20,569 nucleotides of DNA from positions 1 to 20,569 of the forward strand of contig CAYFIR010000115.1 of the NCBI GenBank assembly GCA_964343195.1, read 5' to 3'. This document shows, in pieces, positions 1 to 7,908 of the stretch. The notes below the pieces were generated by a model. That model searched no databases, had not been told where the DNA came from, and was given only the letters and a program-made list of their open reading frames with translations. A program made the translations under genes and the position numbers. This DNA comes from CAYVAP01 sp964343195 (GTDB lineage Bacteria; Bacteroidota; Bacteroidia; J057). Positions within the stretch are counted from its first letter, which is position 1, and the number at the start of each line of letters is the position of its first letter.

Positions 1-86
1 CAATTCAAAAAGGTATAAGCAGACTCTCTCAAGCCCTTTTCATCGGGCGAAACTATAGTCTAGTGGAGTGAGTTCGACGTCGATAG

Positions 87-165
87 TTTCCCGCTCTGCG
101 GGAAAAGTATTGCTGGTCAATATTTTGTACGAATTGCGAATGGGTAATTACTTAATTCCTTAGGC
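87..165 (-). repeat. Dispersed intergenic repeat, copy A (GC hairpin plus GAATTAC-like units)
   Basis: Read on the minus strand, this segment matches 6963-7064 on the plus strand over most of its length, sharing 'ggaattaagtaatt', 'aattcgta', 'aaaat' and 'accagcaa', then the hairpin core. The hairpin at 87-105 is perfect: TTTCCCGC, loop TCT, GCGGGAAA. Copy B carries about 20 extra bases just before its hairpin. A further arm, GAAACTAT (49-56) with ATAGTTTC (83-90), encloses the palindrome TCGACGTCGA (74-83). It lies directly after the stop of the minus-strand phosphodiesterase gene, so the hairpin could also help end that transcript, although no T-tract follows it. Confidence 0.75.
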
Positions 166-174
166 ATTAGTCGT

Positions 175-1416
175 CTATCGAACCAGAGGGACCAGTACCT
201 CTGAGTCGCTATCCAGGCCATTTGGCAACGGGAGTCCCAGGATTTCGGCCACCAATGGATAGACATGGATGTTTTCGAAGGGAGGTAAAACCGAGTCAGC
301 AGGTAACTGTGGGCCTTTGGCGTAGAAAATAGCTCCCATTTCCGATACTTCGTAGGGATCATAGCCATGTGTACCGGTGCTGACAGGCACCCCCCAGCGG
401 CCAAATACGTATGGAGGAATAGCTTCCACCACAATGTCTCCTACTCGTTCAGTACCACTGAAGTGGAGGTGCTCGTCCAGTTCTGCTGGATAAAACACCC
501 GAATGGGGTGCCTCTCTTCTCTGGCCTTCAGTGCAGCGTACATCCTGCTCACTTCCAAGGAGTCTTCATGGTAAAGTAATGTCTGTGTACTGGCTCTGGC
601 CACTTCCCAACCTTCCAGGTCAACCAGTCGATCCAGCAATATGGGTTCGTCCTCGTTGATCGCGATCATTCCGTGGTCAGAGACCACGATCAGCGTTACA
701 GGAAGGTTCATCGCCTGAAATGCGCTATCCAGTTGCCCGATGCGACGGTCAACTTCCAGCACTGCCTCACGGACCTCCTCATGATCCGGGCCGCGCTGAT
801 GTCCCCGGCTGTCAACGAGGGAGAAGTAGCAGGTAATCAGGTGAGGGCGAGTCTCTTGTGGAAGTTTTAGCCAGTCGATCACCTGATCCACGCGATCCTG
901 ATGGGGCACGCTCCCGTCATATTGGTACCAGTAACTGGGGCGAATGCCCTGTACATCAGCCTCTGAGCCTACCCAAAAGTAACTGGCCGCCAGCAGGTTG
1001 TTTTGCTCGGCGAGTACCCAGAGGGGCGTACCGCCATACCAGGAGCCATCTTCGACTTTTTCCCGGTCGCTGATCTTGTATAGGGCTCCTTTTTCCGCAT
1101 CAAAAAACGTATTGCCAACCAAACCGTGGTGAGCTGGATACATTCCCGTCACGAGGGTATAGTGATTGGGAAAAGTCTTGGAAGGATAGCTGGGCAGCAT
1201 TTTCTCGGCGCTTACGCCTTCTTTGGCGATGCGTAGTAGGTTGGGAGCCTGGTATTTTTCAGCATAGTCATAGCGAAATCCATCCAGGGACACCATGACC
1301 ACGTAAGGTTTATCCAGTTGGATCGCGGCATTTTGACGATCAGGGGTAGTCTGAGGCTCAGGGTTTTTGCAGGCGAATAGCAAAATAGCTATCAGGGGAA
1401 ACAGGAGGTTTTTCAC
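175..1416 (-). CDS. Alkaline phosphatase superfamily lipoprotein, NPP-type nucleotide pyrophosphatase/phosphodiesterase
   Basis: 413 residues from a GTG start. The N-terminus is a lipoprotein signal with the lipobox LLFAC (Cys16), so the enzyme should be membrane-anchored outside the cytoplasm. The two-metal phosphodiesterase core of the ectonucleotide pyrophosphatase/phosphodiesterase family is complete: Asp45 (VSLDGF), nucleophile Thr81 in SKTFPNHY, Asp202 and His206 (DSRGH), Asp247-His248 (SDHGM) and His349 (GTHGYDP). Members of this family hydrolyse phosphodiester or pyrophosphate bonds in nucleotides and related substrates; the substrate here cannot be read from sequence. Length is typical for a bacterial single-domain NPP. 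The gene lies 154 bp downstream of the T9SS gene, with a hairpin between them and its own promoter-like box at 1445-1452, so it is probably transcribed separately. A plain alkaline phosphatase is less likely because the nucleophile context is NPP-like. Confidence 0.9.
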   Translation of the reverse strand: MKNLLFPLIAILLFACKNPEPQTTPDRQNAAIQLDKPYVVMVSLDGFRYDYAEKYQAPNLLRIAKEGVSAEKMLPSYPSKTFPNHYTLVTGMYPAHHGLVGNTFFDAEKGALYKISDREKVEDGSWYGGTPLWVLAEQNNLLAASYFWVGSEADVQGIRPSYWYQYDGSVPHQDRVDQVIDWLKLPQETRPHLITCYFSLVDSRGHQRGPDHEEVREAVLEVDRRIGQLDSAFQAMNLPVTLIVVSDHGMIAINEDEPILLDRLVDLEGWEVARASTQTLLYHEDSLEVSRMYAALKAREERHPIRVFYPAELDEHLHFSGTERVGDIVVEAIPPYVFGRWGVPVSTGTHGYDPYEVSEMGAIFYAKGPQLPADSVLPPFENIHVYPLVAEILGLPLPNGLDSDSEVLVPLVR

Positions 1417-1444
1417 AGATTCAGATTTTGAAGCGAAGGATGAC

Positions 1445-1475
1445 CAAATTTAACAGTCGTCCGGATGGGAAAAAG
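1445..1475 (-). promoter_or_regulatory. Candidate Bacteroidota-type promoter for the phosphodiesterase gene
   Basis: The minus strand reads TAAATTTG at 1452-1445, an exact match to the Bacteroidota -7 consensus TAnnTTTG. A TTT-containing stretch lies about 19 nt upstream, where the -33 TTTG element is expected. The predicted transcript would start about 20 nt before the GTG at 1416. Transcription has not been shown. Confidence 0.45.
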
Positions 1476-1509
1476 AAAGGACGGGATATTTCATATTATG
1501 ATAACAGAT

Positions 1510-1537
1510 AGGGCTTCCCCCCAAAGGAGGAAGCCCT
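1510..1537 (-). terminator. Hairpin between T9SS gene and phosphodiesterase gene, probable terminator
   Basis: AGGGCTTCC (1510-1518) and GGAAGCCCT (1529-1537) form a perfect 9-bp stem with a 10-nt loop, 34 bp past the stop of the T9SS gene. On the minus strand the stem is followed by TATCTGTTAT, a weak U-rich tail. It most likely ends or attenuates the T9SS transcript before the phosphodiesterase promoter. Confidence 0.6.
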
Positions 1538-1570
1538 GATGGAAAAGAAAGGAAATGTCTTTCGTCGGCC

Positions 1571-3937
1571 TTATGGCTTGATAAAGGAGACTGTCTGCTT
1601 TTGAGTTCCCATGTTGACGTTGAGGTAATAAGTACCTGCGGGCCAGTCGGCTACATTAAGCTGGATCAATTGTTCCCCGGCAGAAACCTGTCTGGCTCCC
1701 TGGGTCATCATGCGTCCGTCGATGGAGATGATTCGCCAGCTGAGATTGCCATCTTCTGGAGAGGAGATACTCATGGTACCGGATTCCATCATCGGGTTTG
1801 GATAAACCTTTACAGCCATCTGGGTAGTGGCTACCTCTGGTTGTAGTTCCACCATCTGGCTATATTCAAACTGCCCATCAAGGTCCACCTGCTTTAGGCG
1901 GTAGTAAATCGGGGCACTTCTGCCAGGACTGACACCTGGATCGGTGAACTGGTATTCGGATATCTCAGTTGTAGTACCTGCTGCAGTTACTTCGCCTACG
2001 GCTTCAAACTCTCCGGGAGCGCTTCCGCGTTCTACGACAAAGTAATGGCTGTTGATTTCCTGGGCAGTGGCCCAGCTCAGGTGAGCAAATCCCTGCTGCC
2101 AGCTTGCACCAAAGGACAGCCATTCAACGGGGAATGAAGTCTGGTCCATTCGGACAAAGGCTGTGGCTGTATTACTGTGGAATATGCCATCGTAACCTGA
2201 AGCTTCAATTTCGCGATCCAATACAGAAGGTGTACCAGATCTGTTGCCGTAAATAACTCCCTGAGCAGCTTTGAGGTAGGTGGCGATTGGAGCCATTCCC
2301 CTAATCTCAAGGGTATACAGGATAGAGTCGTAGGATACTGTTAGCCCCCAGGAAATTAGAGAGTCAACAGGCCAGTCTATACCGAGGTACTCGTCACTTC
2401 CGTCCTGGGAATTGACCAGGGTGAAGCTCATGCTTTCCAGATTTTGGTACTCCTCGGAGGTCAGGGTAATCTGGCCATTTTCAGGGAAAACCCTGGCGGG
2501 ATTATTCTGTGGTGTGAAGTCTGCCTGACTATGAGTGCCACCCAGGTCAAAGTCCAGGTCAAGGTATGGAGGACTGGGGCAGGTGGTTCTAAGCTCACCT
2601 GTTAGGACCTCACCATCCAGCCCGGGGCCAGCGCCATGGGGAGTATTGCGGAGTGGGTTACTGTTGTTGTTGGTTACAAAAAGGCCAGGCTGTCCACCAG
2701 ATTTGGTGATGGAAACTCCTGAAAGTTCGTAAATGGTTCGGATAAGTCCACCACCGCCACCCCCACCGGGGCCGTGCTGGTCTCTGGTATGGATCGTAGC
2801 ACCATCTCCACCAGATACATCAATGGTGAGTTTATTGGCATCTGAAATAGATGCAATGTCAAGGAAAATGGAACCTCCGCCACCGCCACCGCTGGCGCCA
2901 TCGTTGATGTGGTGATCCTGAGCATCTTCTCCCGAAGCATTGATGGTTACATGCTGGTCTACCTCCAGCTCGGGCGCAATGAGGATCACAATGCCGCCAC
3001 CATCCCCGGCTGGGTAGGTCGCGCCGTTGTTTTGGTGACCCCCGCCGCCACCCCCACCGAGGAATAGTACAGCACGGGCCTGGTCGTAGAAGTATCGAAG
3101 CCCGTCCCCGCCAAAGCCGCCTTTGTCGAGGTCACTTAGTCGGCCTGGAGAATTGGAGCGCCAGCCATGGCCCCCCTGTCCGCCGCGGGCATATCCGCCG
3201 CCGCCGCCACCACCAGCATTGTGGTCGTTGCCGCCACCGCCGCCATTTCCGAGGTGGCCCTGACAGCCAAGGACTGATACATCGGTGATGCCTTCACCTT
3301 TTACACCGCCTTTGCCTGAAGAAAGGGGACAGGTATAGTTGAGCCCACTTGAGGAAGAAGCACTTCCGTTAAAGCTTCCTCCCCGAAAACCGGAACCCTG
3401 TACGTCGATGCCAGCTTCAAGTGTAATTTTTTCGGTGGCACGCATGGCGACCACCCCACCAGTCTGCCCATCCCAGTCCGGGGCAGAAAGAGTTCCCGTG
3501 ACCCTGACTTCCTCATATACTGGAACTCTCACGGCCTGTATCCCGCCGGTGACATCAAATTCCGCACATATGGTATCCGTCAGAATGAGGTGAGAACCTG
3601 ATACCTGATCAACTGTTACCAGCAGGAAGGTCCCTCCCCCCTGCAAACTCTGAATATTGCCATAGCTGGAGTCATTGGCTGTGCTAATCTGGACTCCCTT
3701 CATCTGGATCAGCAGCACCTGATCTCCAGCAAAAAAGGAGCCTGGTTGGTCAACAGTAACCGTATCACTACTCAGATAAGAGACTACAGCATAGTCGTTG
3801 ATGACTCCGCTCACCTCTTCATACACACTCATGGTGAAGAATATGCCTGCTAGCAAAGCGGCTCCGGCTACCATACCAGCCCATTTGAGGCCAGTACTGA
3901 GCCTGTTCTGTACTGATTGGGTGTTTTGGAGTTCCAT
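1571..3937 (-). CDS. Glycine-rich surface/secreted protein with T9SS type A sorting domain
   Basis: 788 residues from the ATG at 3937; a TTG 30 nt further upstream would add ten residues and is less convincing. Near the N-terminus is one hydrophobic segment (about residues 18-37, AGMVAGAALLAGIFF), probably the export signal. The first half holds beta-rich text with GxIxAsGxGFRGG-like phrasing and four separate runs of six or seven glycines, as in large glycine-rich adhesin-like bacterial surface proteins. A 'PVEWLSF...LSWATAQEINSHYF' stalk, typical of Bacteroidota secreted proteins, precedes the C-terminal domain of about 75 residues. That domain starts VKVYPNPM and ends QTVSFIKP, the pattern of the T9SS type A signal that directs export through the outer membrane and usually cell-surface attachment. 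No catalytic motif was recognised, so adhesion or a matrix role is inference. A 9-bp-stem hairpin follows the stop. Confidence 0.85.
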   Translation of the reverse strand: MELQNTQSVQNRLSTGLKWAGMVAGAALLAGIFFTMSVYEEVSGVINDYAVVSYLSSDTVTVDQPGSFFAGDQVLLIQMKGVQISTANDSSYGNIQSLQGGGTFLLVTVDQVSGSHLILTDTICAEFDVTGGIQAVRVPVYEEVRVTGTLSAPDWDGQTGGVVAMRATEKITLEAGIDVQGSGFRGGSFNGSASSSSGLNYTCPLSSGKGGVKGEGITDVSVLGCQGHLGNGGGGGNDHNAGGGGGGGYARGGQGGHGWRSNSPGRLSDLDKGGFGGDGLRYFYDQARAVLFLGGGGGGGHQNNGATYPAGDGGGIVILIAPELEVDQHVTINASGEDAQDHHINDGASGGGGGGSIFLDIASISDANKLTIDVSGGDGATIHTRDQHGPGGGGGGGLIRTIYELSGVSITKSGGQPGLFVTNNNSNPLRNTPHGAGPGLDGEVLTGELRTTCPSPPYLDLDFDLGGTHSQADFTPQNNPARVFPENGQITLTSEEYQNLESMSFTLVNSQDGSDEYLGIDWPVDSLISWGLTVSYDSILYTLEIRGMAPIATYLKAAQGVIYGNRSGTPSVLDREIEASGYDGIFHSNTATAFVRMDQTSFPVEWLSFGASWQQGFAHLSWATAQEINSHYFVVERGSAPGEFEAVGEVTAAGTTTEISEYQFTDPGVSPGRSAPIYYRLKQVDLDGQFEYSQMVELQPEVATTQMAVKVYPNPMMESGTMSISSPEDGNLSWRIISIDGRMMTQGARQVSAGEQLIQLNVADWPAGTYYLNVNMGTQKQTVSFIKP

Positions 3938-4370
3938 ATGAAAGTATTGGAAATAAAATTTCCACAATCATAGATATTAATTCCGGTGGCCTAAGGATGA
4001 GTGCAAGGAGAGCCTTACCCATCCTCCTGATCTGTAACTTTTGTTAACCTTTTGTCTACCTATGTGGTCGTTTGTCGGGTTGGGTAGGGTTGTAACCTGC
4101 TGTAGGTCAGTATTTTGAGGTGCGTGTATTGTGGAGGGTAGTTTAGCTTGGGTGTTTGGGTGAAAATTTCTGAAGGCAAGAAAGTCGGTTGTAATAATAT
4201 GTATTCTGCATGAGATCAAGAGGCCAGCCTGGTTAAGGTCCTGATGATACCATGAGCTTTCACCACCATGCAGTTGGGAAATCCGCGAAAGGCCTTCATT
4301 TTCCAGTTCTCCTTCCGAATCTCCCTCAACGAATGTGTTTCATTTTGAAGGGCTATCTGTAACTTCCTGC
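3938..4370. other. Divergent intergenic region between the T9SS gene and the cyclase gene
   Basis: 433 bp without a convincing gene; it must hold the promoters of both flanking genes. A CAATCATA on the plus strand (3965-3972) is one base from a minus-strand TAnnTTTG box placed about 20 nt before the T9SS start. The 17-mer gtttgggtgaaaatttc at 4154-4170 recurs exactly at 8221-8237. No clear -7 box was found for the cyclase. No RNA gene or tandem array was seen. Confidence 0.5.
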
Positions 4371-6542
4371 ATGCGATTTCTGCAAAAAAAAGACCTGAGA
4401 TTCATCATTATTTGGTTCACCCTGGGAGCCAGTATATCCATTTTGCAGGCTCAGGAACCCCGGCTTCGAATTCCGCAGTCCGTGGACTCTATTCCAACCC
4501 TGAATCTGCAATATTCCCTGCGAAGTGGGATGGAAATGGAGCCTCATGTTGAGGTTTTGGTTGATACCAGTGGGAAACTTCAGTTATCTGAAGCGGTCAA
4601 CGGGAAGTACGTCCCCTATGATAGCGTGAAATTTCCTCTGCCGCTGGAGTACCGCATGTGGGCACGTACCCGTGTCGTCAACCACAGTCCAGAGAAAATG
4701 GAATTCTTCCTTTTTACCGGAGGAAGTGACTCGGTCGTATTGTACAAAATCCAGGGAGATACGGTGTATGAGGGACGAACGGGGCACTATGTCTCCATCC
4801 GAGACCGCATCACGTGGCGGGGCCCGGTGGTAGGGGTGCCATTTTCAGTTTTGCCTCATGACGACGTGGATTTGTATGTACTCATGAAGGAGAGAAGAGG
4901 GGTCGGGCCCAACTTTATGCCCCGCTTATACGACCGGTATCGCTGGTATTACAGCTATTACTCGCGTGTATTTTCGCCCAATCTGACTGCGGCCTTGTTT
5001 ACGGGGGCGTTGCTCATCATGTTTTTATATAACCTGGTGGTATTCTTTAGCACCCGGATCAAAACTTACCTCTACTATGCGCTGTACCTGATTTCCATCC
5101 TGGTAGCCCTGTATTTTGAGATGCTGGTCAATCAGTTTGGGTGGATCGGATTTGCGAGCTATTCGGTCAATCAGGTCATGATTCTGCTCGGAATAAACGG
5201 TTCCAGCATGTGCTATCTCCTGTTTGGGCGCAGCCTTGTCGAGACGAAAAAGCTGACTCCGAAATGGGACAGGGTACTTGGCATCATGGTACTTGCCCGC
5301 TTGTTGATTGCCCTGACAGGGCTTCTGGGACTGGGGGATGGTTCCCTGATGACCTCTTTGATAAGTGTGGCGACCATTTGGTATGGGGTCGAAGCAATAG
5401 TTCTGCTACTCTATTTCTACTGGCTCATCAGGTTGAGGTCGCAAGTTGCCTGGTTTTTCATTGTGGGGTCCTTTCTGGTCTTTGGGGGCGGGTTCATCCC
5501 GATTTTTCTGGCAAATACCTTTGACTTCACCCTCAACACGCCATTGTTTCTCTATGGGTCCATTCTCCTGGAGATCGTGGTGTTTTCCCTTGGGTTGGGG
5601 TACAAAATGAGGAAGCAGCAGCAGGACAAACTTCAGGCGGAGCAGGCCCTCAATCAGGAATTGCAGAAGGTCAATACCGCATTCGGGAGATTTGTTCCGC
5701 ACGAATTTATCCATTCGCTCGGCTACGAATCGGTTCTGGAGGTCAAATTAGGCGATCAGGTAGCCAGAGAAGTTACCGTACTATTTTCTGACATTCGGGG
5801 CTACACCACCCTGGCCGAGCAGATGACGCCCGAGGAAAACTTTCGCTTTCTCAACGCTTATTTGGGGCGAATGGGGCCAAACATTCAGCAAAATGGCGGT
5901 TTTGTCAACCAGTATTATGGCGATGGCATCATGGCCCTGTTTCAGCGTTCTCCGGCGGATGCCCTGAGAGCGTCTATTGCCATGCAACAAACCCTGGCCG
6001 AGTACAACGATTACCGGCAGGAAAAAGGGCGGAGGGAAATCCGAGCCGGAATTGGGCTGCATACCGGATCGCTCATGATGGGCATCATCGGTGATACCCT
6101 GAGGCTGGAGGCAGGTGTGGTGTCCGACACCGTCAACACTGCCTCCCGGATGGAAGGACTTACCAAGCACTTCGGCGTAAGCCTCCTCCTGAGTGAAGCC
6201 TCGCTTGACAAAATGGGTAGCCAGCAGGATGGGTTTAGCTTGCGCTACCTGGGGCGGGTTCTGGTCAAAGGCAGGCAGGCCCCCATCCGGATTTTTGAGT
6301 GCTTTGATGGAGACTCGCCACAATTAAAGCGGATGAAAGCCGAGCAAAAGCCGGCTTTTGACCATGCGCTGAACCGTTACCTCGCCAGAGATTTCGCGGC
6401 GGCAGTTGAAGCCTTTCAGGGCATTCTGGCCATTTTGCCGGATGATGGCCCGTCGCAGCATTACCTTAAACTTTCGCAGCAATACCTAAAAGAAGGTGTG
6501 CCTGCTACCTGGGACGGCGTAGAGGTGATGTTGTTGAAGTAA
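4371..6542 (+). CDS. Membrane receptor with 7TMR-DISM region and class III adenylate/guanylate cyclase domain
   Basis: 723 residues from the ATG at 4371; a GTG at 4335 would add 12 residues ahead of a good signal peptide ending ISILQAQ. An extracytoplasmic 7TMR-DISM-like sensor region (about residues 25-200) is followed by seven hydrophobic helices (about 203-413), a short coiled coil, the linker FGRFVPHEFIHSLG and a class III cyclase catalytic domain (about 467-640). Metal aspartates Asp474 (FSDIRGYT) and Asp518 (YYGDGIMALF) and the catalytic Asn589 and Arg593 (DTVNTASR) are present, so it should be active in making a cyclic nucleotide from an NTP. The two positions that normally read the base are unusual: Gln514 where adenylate cyclases have Lys, and Gly582 where Asp or Thr is usual. 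The last 70 residues resemble a TPR-like helical tail. It probably couples an external ligand to a cyclic nucleotide signal; ligand and effector are unknown. Confidence 0.9.
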   Translation: MRFLQKKDLRFIIIWFTLGASISILQAQEPRLRIPQSVDSIPTLNLQYSLRSGMEMEPHVEVLVDTSGKLQLSEAVNGKYVPYDSVKFPLPLEYRMWARTRVVNHSPEKMEFFLFTGGSDSVVLYKIQGDTVYEGRTGHYVSIRDRITWRGPVVGVPFSVLPHDDVDLYVLMKERRGVGPNFMPRLYDRYRWYYSYYSRVFSPNLTAALFTGALLIMFLYNLVVFFSTRIKTYLYYALYLISILVALYFEMLVNQFGWIGFASYSVNQVMILLGINGSSMCYLLFGRSLVETKKLTPKWDRVLGIMVLARLLIALTGLLGLGDGSLMTSLISVATIWYGVEAIVLLLYFYWLIRLRSQVAWFFIVGSFLVFGGGFIPIFLANTFDFTLNTPLFLYGSILLEIVVFSLGLGYKMRKQQQDKLQAEQALNQELQKVNTAFGRFVPHEFIHSLGYESVLEVKLGDQVAREVTVLFSDIRGYTTLAEQMTPEENFRFLNAYLGRMGPNIQQNGGFVNQYYGDGIMALFQRSPADALRASIAMQQTLAEYNDYRQEKGRREIRAGIGLHTGSLMMGIIGDTLRLEAGVVSDTVNTASRMEGLTKHFGVSLLLSEASLDKMGSQQDGFSLRYLGRVLVKGRQAPIRIFECFDGDSPQLKRMKAEQKPAFDHALNRYLARDFAAAVEAFQGILAILPDDGPSQHYLKLSQQYLKEGVPATWDGVEVMLLK

Positions 6543-6583
6543 GGAACATGCTGGATTCAAGGGGAATGGGAAGGAGCCACGAA

Positions 6584-6955
6584 TCATACCTGAAGCGGAT
6601 CTTCTGGTTCCCGAAGCCGTGCGAGGATGTCCTCCGGTGAACGGCGGGATTTGATGTACTCCATGATGCATTGCAAAGTCAGCGACGTCAGACCCGGGAC
6701 AGGGATAAAACCCACAATTTTGTAGCGCTTCTTGAGCTTCATTTTGTTCCTGGCCAGTAGAGACGAGATGAAGTACTCCACGATCTCATCGACGACCAGC
6801 GAGGAGCCAAAAGATGCCCCAATGAATGGAATCTCCAGCCCGAATAGAGCGGTGTCGATTCCGGACGAAATCAGGGCGAGATATACCAGACGACGGCGAA
6901 AACCTCGCAGTTCGGATTTGTCCTCTGGGCTAATAAGTTGGGTTTGTTCGGACAT
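6584..6955 (-). CDS. Small hypothetical membrane-associated protein
   Basis: 123 residues from the ATG at 6955 (MSEQTQLIS). A longer reading from 7021 would run into the dispersed repeat at 6963-7064 and is rejected. A charged N-terminus (about residues 10-25, rich in Arg, Lys and Glu) is followed by two hydrophobic stretches, each built as 'IP-x-x-G...' leading to a 'EY-I/F' helix end (IPFIGASFG...VEYFIS and IPVPGLTSL...MEYIKS), suggesting an internal duplication. The C-terminus is charged. I do not recognise the family. It converges on the cyclase gene with a 41-bp gap and no clear terminator between them. Confidence 0.6.
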   Translation of the reverse strand: MSEQTQLISPEDKSELRGFRRRLVYLALISSGIDTALFGLEIPFIGASFGSSLVVDEIVEYFISSLLARNKMKLKKRYKIVGFIPVPGLTSLTLQCIMEYIKSRRSPEDILARLREPEDPLQV

Positions 6956-6962
6956 AGCTCGT

Positions 6963-7064
6963 GCCTTCGGAATTAAGTAATTGACCATTCGTAATTCGTA
7001 TAAAATGCTCACCAGCAACACTTTCAGCCATGTTGAGCGCGGCGAAATCCCGCAGAGCGGGAAA
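6963..7064 (+). repeat. Dispersed intergenic repeat, copy B
   Basis: Inverted relative to copy A (87-165). It carries the GAATTA/TTCGTAATTCGT-like units at about 6969-7000 and the hairpin TCCCGC, loop AGA, GCGGGA at 7048-7062. About 20 bases (roughly 7025-7046) interrupt it relative to copy A. It starts 7 bp upstream of the small gene at 6955 and so probably overlaps its promoter. Confidence 0.75.
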
Positions 7065-7110
7065 TTGCTTATGACGAATTTCGAATTATTTCCACTGGTG
7101 GGAGGGAAGA

Positions 7111-7145
7111 GTTCAAAGTTCGTTGTTCAACGTCGAAAGTTGGAG
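7111..7145 (+). repeat. Heptamer tandem repeat, GTTCAAA type
   Basis: Five consecutive 7-bp units read GTTCAAA, GTTCGTT, GTTCAAC, GTCGAAA, GTTGGAG. GT opens every unit; the other positions drift. It sits in a 506-bp gap (6956-7461) that holds only repeats and a terminator and no credible gene. Confidence 0.6.
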
Positions 7146-7232
7146 GGCTGGCAAAAAGCCCCAACAGGTAAATATCCTGCAAGATCGCCTAGGAAGCACT
7201 TTCTGCAAAGATAGCTAGCTCTCATAATAAAA

Positions 7233-7263
7233 AGCACCTAAAGGAAATGATCCTTCAGGTGCT
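7233..7263 (-). terminator. Rho-independent terminator for the holin-like/lipoprotein unit
   Basis: A 13-bp stem with one mismatch (7233-7245 with 7251-7263; outer AGCACCT/AGGTGCT, inner AGGA/TCCT) and a 5-nt loop. On the minus strand it is followed by TTTTATTATG, a good U-tract. It lies about 200 bp beyond the stop of the holin-like gene; the ACAGGATT repeat lies between. Confidence 0.75.
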
Positions 7264-7352
7264 GGGATGTTAAATGAGTGTTCATATTACTAGACATTTT
7301 CATTTTCGACCTATGTTTTTTGACAGGTCAAAGATTCCGGTTCATCGGAAAT

Positions 7353-7432
7353 GGACAGGATAACAGGATTAACAAGATTGATTATCAGGGCTTTCTTATC
7401 CTGTCTTTCCTGTAATCCTGAAAATCCTGTCT
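7353..7432. repeat. Inverted pair of 9-bp tandem arrays, ACAGGATT type
   Basis: The left arm has three 9-bp units (GGACAGGAT, AACAGGATT, AACAAGATT; 7353-7379). The right arm (7398-7432) has ATCCTG cores at 7398, 7407 (TTCCTG), 7415 and 7424, the reverse complement of the left-arm core, spaced 8-9 bp. The arms can pair imperfectly. A separate small hairpin, TTCCG (7335-7339) with CGGAA (7346-7350), lies just outside. Confidence 0.7.
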
Positions 7433-7461
7433 AATTTGTCTAGTAGTATGATGAGTGTTAC

Positions 7462-7812
7462 TTATTGGGCCGATTTGCGGTGCTCGCTGATGCCAAAAAT
7501 CCCGTTGAAAACGGATACCACCAGCAAAAAGATCAGCGCCCAAAGCAGGTTGTCAACTGAAAATCCCGCAATGAAATTATCGACCAGCATGACCATCGCC
7601 CCATTGATAACCAGTAGGAAAAGACCAAAGGTCATAACCGTAATAGGCAGGGTCAAAATGGTCAGCAACGGACGAATGGTCCAGTTGACGACACCCAGTA
7701 GCAGAGCGGTTATGATGGCGGTGCCGAAGGAATCTACAGCCACTCCGGCAAGCAGCCAAGCTCCAAAATATACCGCTACGGCATTGATAAGGACAGATAT
7801 GATAAGTCTCAT
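7462..7812 (-). CDS. Phage holin family (holin_4_2-type) small membrane protein
   Basis: 116 residues from an ATG. Four hydrophobic segments (about residues 3-25, 30-53, 55-82 and 86-106) leave almost no soluble part, and the central 'LLGVVNWTIRPLLTILTLPITVMTFGLF' region matches the layout of the Phage_holin_4_2/mycobacterial 4-TM family. Despite the name, chromosomal members away from prophages are widespread integral membrane proteins of unknown role, and no phage genes are present here. It lies 96 bp downstream of the lipoprotein gene on the same strand, so the two may be co-transcribed and end at the 7233-7263 terminator. Confidence 0.85.
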   Translation of the reverse strand: MRLIISVLINAVAVYFGAWLLAGVAVDSFGTAIITALLLGVVNWTIRPLLTILTLPITVMTFGLFLLVINGAMVMLVDNFIAGFSVDNLLWALIFLLVVSVFNGIFGISEHRKSAQ

Positions 7813-7908
7813 GATGTTTGGTCAAAGGTTAAATCAAAGGCGACGACCTTCCTGCAAAGGATGGCCGCCGCTATGTGTTGGTTGGAAAGGATCAGTCCAG
7901 CGTTAGCC

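Noticed and set aside
6981..7214. 77-codon open frame on the plus strand
   Set aside because: Made mostly from the dispersed repeat and the GTTCAAA heptamers; no protein-like pattern.
7462..7812. Prophage remnant suggested by the holin-family name
   Set aside because: No other phage gene, attachment site or integrase nearby; this holin-type family is common on chromosomes.
7436..7906. 156-codon open frame on the plus strand
   Set aside because: Antisense to the holin-like gene, Ser/Thr/Arg-rich, no recognisable domain, begins in repeat DNA.
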